From contig JACRMI010000151.1 of NCBI GenBank assembly GCA_016215025.1, positions 1-64,000 of the forward strand: a stretch of 64,000 nt of DNA, in the 5' to 3' direction. Shown here in pieces: positions 59,759 through 64,000 of this stretch. Both the position numbers and the translations under genes were made by a program. The notes beneath the pieces were generated by a model. That model did no database searches. It was not told where the DNA came from and saw only the letters and a program-made list of their open reading frames with translations. Positions within the stretch are counted from its first letter, which is position 1, and the number at the start of each line of letters is the position of its first letter. This DNA comes from Chloroflexota bacterium (lineage in GTDB: Bacteria; Chloroflexota; Anaerolineae; UBA4142).

Positions 59759-59773
59759 CCCTTCATAATATTC

Positions 59774-59808
59774 AAACCGGCCCACGATTTTTCGTGAGCC
59801 GGTTTTTT
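59774..59808. terminator. Bidirectional terminator
   Basis: AAACCGGC and CACGA pair with TCGTG and GCCGGTTT around a T-rich loop, followed by TTTTTTATTTT. It separates the SHOCT and OpgC-like genes. Confidence 0.85.
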
Positions 59809-59869
59809 ATTTTAACCGAGACTAGGGTTGATGTCCTCTCGCCTGCTCATTTCCAAAGCGTCCGGATTG

Positions 59870-61060
59870 TTACCGGGGAACAATCTTGAAGAGAAAGTTG
59901 CGTTGAATCATCCACCAAATGGCGATCACGCCCGAAAGTTGCACGCCCGTATTGACCCAATCCAAGCTCGTCGTCTCCGATGGAAATTTCGGAATGATGA
60001 ACGCAAGTACCGCAATTACGGCGACATGCATCGTATAACTGTAGAGCGAGTTTTGCCCAAGCGGCAACAACAGTTGTCCAAAAATTTTGCGGATCGGCTG
60101 CCACAGTAAGGTCACGGCGAGATACGCAAACTGAAAAACGATCAGGCTAGCGATCAAGCGTCCCGGTGCGAGCGTGGTCTTGTGGAAAAAATCCGTCAAG
60201 AACGTCTGTGTGTCGAGACCCGGTACCATACTGGCTAACCACGCCGCATTGTTCAAATACATGCGCACGAGAAAGATCAACAACAGACTTGCCAGCACAA
60301 AGTAAGGGACGCGCGGAATTTGACGGAGCTTTGCGGCGACTGCATCACGATGAAACCCAAGCGCCATGGCGCTAAAGAAAAGGACTTGCCATGCGGCCAG
60401 ATCGAATGTGCCGCTGTTGATCACGCGCCAGGGAATGTGAATTTGATCGGGGAAAATTTGGACGGCGAGCCACAGTCCAATTGAACCGAGGACCAGCCAC
60501 TTGGTATGACCCTTGACGAGTAATCCCAACGCAATCGGCGCGGCAAGCATGAGGAACGTGTAGATCATGGGAACATCGGTGAGGAACATGGTTTGGCGCA
60601 AGGTGATGACGTTGAACATGAACGCCGGCAGATCGCTGAACTGAAAATCGTTTGCCCAACCAAAGCGACCTACAATCGATACCGTCGCAAATAGAAACGT
60701 GAGAACGACGGTGAGTTTGTAAAGCGTCCCTGCGCGCGCGAGTGCTTTGGTCTGCGCGATCTTTAATCCTTGCTTCAAAGCAATTCCGCCGTACACGCTG
60801 CCGACGACCAGACCGGAGATGAAAAAGAATCCTTCTGCCGCCGAAACGAAAAACGTATTTCCTCCGGTGATGAAATACAGCCATGACGGTCCGCCCCAAT
60901 GATCGACGATCATCGCGAAAACGGCTAGCCCGCGCAAAAGATCGAGCCGCAAGTCGCGTTTGTCGTTGGCGGCGTATGCCCAATTGAGGGCGAGAGAGCG
61001 GGGGAGTGCAAGACTGGGGAACTTTCGGGTTGACGGTGATTGTATATTTGTTTGAGCCAT
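59870..61060 (-). CDS. OpgC-domain membrane acyltransferase-like protein
   Basis: 396 aa, about 10 helices. The N-terminal pattern RDLRLDLLRGLAVFAMIVDH, then VSAAEGFFFISGLVVG, is that of OpgC, a relative of acyltransferase-3 proteins that succinylate glucans in some bacteria. The substrate here is unknown. It is transcribed alone. Confidence 0.82.
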   Translation of the reverse strand: MAQTNIQSPSTRKFPSLALPRSLALNWAYAANDKRDLRLDLLRGLAVFAMIVDHWGGPSWLYFITGGNTFFVSAAEGFFFISGLVVGSVYGGIALKQGLKIAQTKALARAGTLYKLTVVLTFLFATVSIVGRFGWANDFQFSDLPAFMFNVITLRQTMFLTDVPMIYTFLMLAAPIALGLLVKGHTKWLVLGSIGLWLAVQIFPDQIHIPWRVINSGTFDLAAWQVLFFSAMALGFHRDAVAAKLRQIPRVPYFVLASLLLIFLVRMYLNNAAWLASMVPGLDTQTFLTDFFHKTTLAPGRLIASLIVFQFAYLAVTLLWQPIRKIFGQLLLPLGQNSLYSYTMHVAVIAVLAFIIPKFPSETTSLDWVNTGVQLSGVIAIWWMIQRNFLFKIVPR

Positions 61061-61188
61061 CCTAGTCTCTCTTGTTCTTTAATCCATTACGTATTGATAT
61101 TAGCTGCAATGGATTAAAGAATTCACAGTGTATGCTGAGAAATTTCTAAGGATGGCGAATCTCTAACAAGTTTCTTAGATTTGAGTCG

Positions 61189-62292
61189 TTATTTCATCAA
61201 GTGAATAGCATTCTTTCTCAACGATACCGTCCAGGTTCGTTGGCGCGCGAGGTTGAGTCGTTCGTAAATGTACACGGGCAATTCGATTTGAATGTCGTAA
61301 TTTTGAGTCGATAAAGTACCAAGTCGTTGATCAATCCCGCGAAAGAACAGCGTGGTCGTCATGCCATCGTTCATCTCGCGGACGATTTCGCCATGCAGCG
61401 CATTTTCGTCCGAGGATTGTGCTGCGCGTTCGGGACGCAGCAGCATGATGCGTTCGGGACGCATACACACATTTACGCGCGTACCGACTTCGAATGATGA
61501 CGGCAGCGTGTCGATCAACATCTCGCCAACGCGAACCTGGGAACCGGTCTTGCTTCGTGCAACGATTTCGCCCGCTAAAATATTTTTCACGCCGATGGCA
61601 CGCGCGGCATTCAAGGAACAGGGATGACTCAGAACTTCGCCCGGTTTATCGATTTGAATAATTTCACCCTGGCTGACGACGGCAAGCTTGTCGGCGAGAA
61701 AATAGGCTTCACCTAAATCGTGCGTGACGAACACGACGGGGATTTTTACTTCGCGATGCAAGGTCAAAAGCTCGTCGCGCAATTGCATTCGCGTGGGCGC
61801 ATCTAGCGCGCTGAACGGCTCGTCGAGCAAAAGCAGCGATGGACTGGGCGCTAGCGCACGCGCAAGCGCAATTCGTTGTTGTTGACCACCGGACAATTCG
61901 AATGGAAATCGATTGGCGAATCCATCGAGATTCATCAAGCGCAATAAATTTCGGACGCGCTCGTGTTGCGCGTTTGCGGCTTCGCGAAAGAGACCGTACG
62001 CCACGTTCTGTTCGACGGTGAGATGCGGAAAAAGCGCAAGGTCTTGTTTGACCAAACCGATGCGGCGTTGTTGCGGCGGTAAATCGATTCGTCGTTGGGA
62101 ATCGAACAGCACGCGCTCGCCGACGGCGATGCGTCCCGCATCGGGCGTAAGAAATCCACCGACGACGGCGAGTGTCATCGATTTGCCTGCGCCACTGGGA
62201 CCAAAAAGCACGATGGTCTCATTTTCTTGTGCCGATAAATCGATGTTGAGTTTGAATCCGTCGAGTTTTTTGCGAATTGAAATTTCGAGCAT
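61189..62292 (-). CDS. modC: Molybdate ABC transporter ATP-binding protein
   Basis: 367 aa. Walker A GPSGAGKS near residue 32, signature ELSGGQQQRIALARAL, Walker B LLLLDEPFSALD and VFVTHDLGEAYFLADK are present, with a C-terminal TOBE/MOP-like domain (about 290-360). It follows modB by one base and modA, which fixes the assignment; tungstate may also be carried. Confidence 0.88.
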   Translation of the reverse strand: MLEISIRKKLDGFKLNIDLSAQENETIVLFGPSGAGKSMTLAVVGGFLTPDAGRIAVGERVLFDSQRRIDLPPQQRRIGLVKQDLALFPHLTVEQNVAYGLFREAANAQHERVRNLLRLMNLDGFANRFPFELSGGQQQRIALARALAPSPSLLLLDEPFSALDAPTRMQLRDELLTLHREVKIPVVFVTHDLGEAYFLADKLAVVSQGEIIQIDKPGEVLSHPCSLNAARAIGVKNILAGEIVARSKTGSQVRVGEMLIDTLPSSFEVGTRVNVCMRPERIMLLRPERAAQSSDENALHGEIVREMNDGMTTTLFFRGIDQRLGTLSTQNYDIQIELPVYIYERLNLARQRTWTVSLRKNAIHLMK

Positions 62293-62293
62293 G

Positions 62294-63097
62294 TTATCCT
62301 AATGCCAAACCTTTGGGACTGATCAGACGCATCGCTGCCAGAATGCCAAATGAAACGAAAATCAAAATTACCGATAGTGCCAATGCGCTGTCGAGATTGG
62401 ATTCCAAGCCGATATAAATCGCCAGCGGCATTGTTTGCGTGCGCCCTTGGAAATTACCCGCGAACATGATCGTCGCGCCAAACTCGCCAAGCGCGCGTGC
62501 CCAGGTCATGAGTATGCCGCCGAACAAAGACGGCGCGGCGAGCGGTAAAGTGATGCGCCAGAAGGTTCGCAAATCGGAAACACCGAGCAGCGCCGACATT
62601 TGCTCCAAGCCGCGATCGACCGATGCGAATCCCGCTTTCGCCGCGCGAACGTAGAACGGCGCGGCGACAAATGTTTCGGCGATGACGACGGCCGCCGTCG
62701 TGAACGGCAATTCGATTCCGAAGCTGGCGAGCGTGGGACCAAGCAAGCCGCGCCGACCAAATGCCATCAACAGCGCGAGACCGGCGACGGCGGGTGGCAG
62801 CACCATCGGAACATCGATGAGCGCATCGACGATGGCTTTGCCGCGAAAATCTTCGCGCGCCAAAAAATACGCGACCGGTGTTCCGATCACAATGGCTAGC
62901 AGCGCAGAGAGTGTTGCGGTGAATAACGATAAGCGTAACGCGTCGAAGGTTGCTTCGCTGAGCCAACCTTCGGCGCGGAAGGGCAATGCGCGCCACACCA
63001 CGGCGATCAATGGAAGAATCAGAAAGAGCAAGAGGACAACAACGATGCTGCGAAATATCACTTGCTTGGGTGACAATTGTGCAATGGAATGCTTCAT
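62294..63097 (-). CDS. modB: Molybdate ABC transporter permease
   Basis: 267 aa with five or six helices. The cytoplasmic coupling motif is in TFWRITLPLAAPSLFGGILM and WARALGEFGATIMFAGN, the classical ModB EAA-loop sequence. ModB/CysT-type permeases are close, but adjacent modA and modC settle the role. Confidence 0.9.
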   Translation of the reverse strand: MKHSIAQLSPKQVIFRSIVVVLLLFLILPLIAVVWRALPFRAEGWLSEATFDALRLSLFTATLSALLAIVIGTPVAYFLAREDFRGKAIVDALIDVPMVLPPAVAGLALLMAFGRRGLLGPTLASFGIELPFTTAAVVIAETFVAAPFYVRAAKAGFASVDRGLEQMSALLGVSDLRTFWRITLPLAAPSLFGGILMTWARALGEFGATIMFAGNFQGRTQTMPLAIYIGLESNLDSALALSVILIFVSFGILAAMRLISPKGLALG

Positions 63098-63117
63098 GCA
63101 ATCCTCGAATTGCTGTA

Positions 63118-63155
63118 GGGGCGGGGTCTCGCCACCGAAGGTGGCGCTCCCGCCC
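63118..63155 (-). repeat. GGGCGGG hairpin between modA and modB
   Basis: Outer arms GGGCGGG/CCCGCCC and inner CGCCACC/GGTGGCG form an interrupted stem. It may reduce read-through so that modA is made in excess of modBC. Confidence 0.65.
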
Positions 63156-63180
63156 AGAATTAGGCGATATGACGTCGCTT

Positions 63181-64000
63181 CTACTGTACCGCTGCAAATC
63201 CTGCCTTGGCAAGTATCGACTGTCCATCTGCCGAAAGTACGTAATCGACAAATGTTTGCGCGAGCGATACGTTTGTGCTGGATTTGAGGACGGCGATGGG
63301 ATAAAGCGCAATCACATTGTATTGAGTGGGTATATCAATGGTGGCTAACTTGTCGATGGTGGCTTGCGCATCGGTTGTGTAAACTACCCCTGCGTCCGCT
63401 TCGCCGAGCGCAACTTTGCTAACGACCTGCTTGACGTCGTTCTCTTTCGATACGACGCGTGCGAGGACGCGTGTTTTGAAATCTGCGCCGTAACTTGCAT
63501 CCGCCGAAAGTTTGTCTAGAACTTGAAGCGTGTAATTGCCGACCGGCACGCTCGTATCGGCAATATCAAGTTTGAGGCCGGCTTGAGCCAAGCCCTGCAA
63601 CGATTTGATTCCGGCTGGGTTATTTTTTGGCATGATGACGACGAGGCGGTTGCGCGTAAAAATTGGCGCGTCGCCGACGACGAGTCCTTGCGTCTTGAGT
63701 GGGTTAAGGTTGTTATTGTCCGCACTCGCAAATACATCCGCTTTTGCGCCTTGCTCGATCTGCGTGCGCAACGACTGTGATCCCGCAAAGTTAAACATCA
63801 CCTTTGTCCCAGGATTTGTTTTTTCAAATGCTTTGCCAATTTCGGTGAAAGGGGTCGTTAGCGACGCCGCTGCAAAAACTGTCAATGTTCCACCGAGATT
63901 GGTCTGGACAGCCGTCGTTGTTGGTGCAGGGACAATCGTTGTGGCTGGGGTTGGCTGACATGCGACAGATAATAGTGCGATGAGCGCGATGGTAAACAGG
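63181..64000 (-). CDS. modA: Molybdate ABC transporter substrate-binding protein (5' end outside window)
   Basis: Periplasmic-type binding lipoprotein. The frame is open to the window edge: a lipobox (LLSVAC), a Thr/Pro spacer and the mature domain (LTVFAAASLTTPFTEIGKAF, FNFAGSQSLRTQIEQGAKAD, VFASAD). The first residues of the signal peptide lie beyond 64000. The Ser/Ala ligands of ModA (AASL, GSQSL) are present. First gene of modABC. Confidence 0.9.
   Translation of the reverse strand, partial: LFTIALIALLSVACQPTPATTIVPAPTTTAVQTNLGGTLTVFAAASLTTPFTEIGKAFEKTNPGTKVMFNFAGSQSLRTQIEQGAKADVFASADNNNLNPLKTQGLVVGDAPIFTRNRLVVIMPKNNPAGIKSLQGLAQAGLKLDIADTSVPVGNYTLQVLDKLSADASYGADFKTRVLARVVSKENDVKQVVSKVALGEADAGVVYTTDAQATIDKLATIDIPTQYNVIALYPIAVLKSSTNVSLAQTFVDYVLSADGQSILAKAGFAAVQ

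Noticed and set aside
1-64000. tRNA, rRNA, insertion sequence or prophage
   Set aside because: None was recognised on reading either strand; tRNA detection by eye is limited, so a covariance-model search would be decisive.

Overview
The window looks like a chromosomal segment of an uncultured Chloroflexota bacterium, probably Anaerolineae-like. This is inferred from Thr/Pro-rich lipoprotein and secreted-protein linkers (PTPTETPTPT), a DUF5679 protein, the style of the SMC and S41 proteins, and many dispersed hairpin repeats between genes. No rRNA, tRNA, CRISPR array, insertion sequence or prophage was recognised. Most genes are housekeeping or metabolic, in short operons on both strands.

Layout. 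0.3-10 kb: acetoacetyl-CoA synthetase behind a near-consensus promoter, a fused MoaD-MoaE, a calcium-type P-ATPase, an atypical LuxR-type regulator, then pnp and rpsO. 10.5-24 kb: a 1374-residue PAS/GAF/GGDEF sensor, a D-aminoacylase divergent from a LysE-type exporter, a DUF5679 protein, an M1-like peptidase lipoprotein, an M32 carboxypeptidase coupled to a DUF2227 protein, and a phospholipase D-like lipoprotein. 23.5-28.6 kb: a corrinoid salvage and remodelling cluster (cobQ, HXXEE gene, cobS, a CbiR-like phosphodiesterase, cobU, ABC ATPase). 28.6-41.5 kb: polysaccharide deacetylase, folK, two secreted unknowns, a CPA2 antiporter, a glycogen-debranching-type glucosidase, a two-gene complex-I-like membrane module, a DapA/HOGA-like aldolase, a GIN-domain lipoprotein, a TPR/zinc-ribbon protein and a UbiA prenyltransferase. 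41.5-48.7 kb: an ABC-2 exporter with two unknown co-transcribed genes, and an SMC protein that seems to lack its hinge. 48.7-54.2 kb: an internally deleted Uma2 gene, a solitary Pycsar-effector-like membrane protein, an RmlD-like reductase, rnc, fabF, and selD with an in-frame TGA read here as selenocysteine. 54.3-64 kb: a polytopic membrane protein, moaC, S41 and HtrA proteases, a SHOCT protein, OpgC-like protein, and modC-modB-modA (modA cut by the window edge).

Themes. Molybdenum (moaDE, moaC, modABC) and selenium (selD) functions recur, which fits an organism with molybdenum/selenocysteine enzymes, though none is encoded here. Dispersed hairpin repeats act as terminators, lie in leaders and in divergent gaps, supply stop codons to two genes, and occur in frame inside lysE, cobQ and moaDE. 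Several genes have a -10 box only 6-13 nt before the start codon, so leaderless transcription is likely common.

The strongest leads are the selenocysteine SelD with its downstream hairpin, the hinge-less SMC, and repeat elements domesticated into coding sequence. No wholly new multi-gene system was convincingly identified; the best candidates are the two unknown genes in front of the ABC-2 exporter and the solitary PycTM-like protein.
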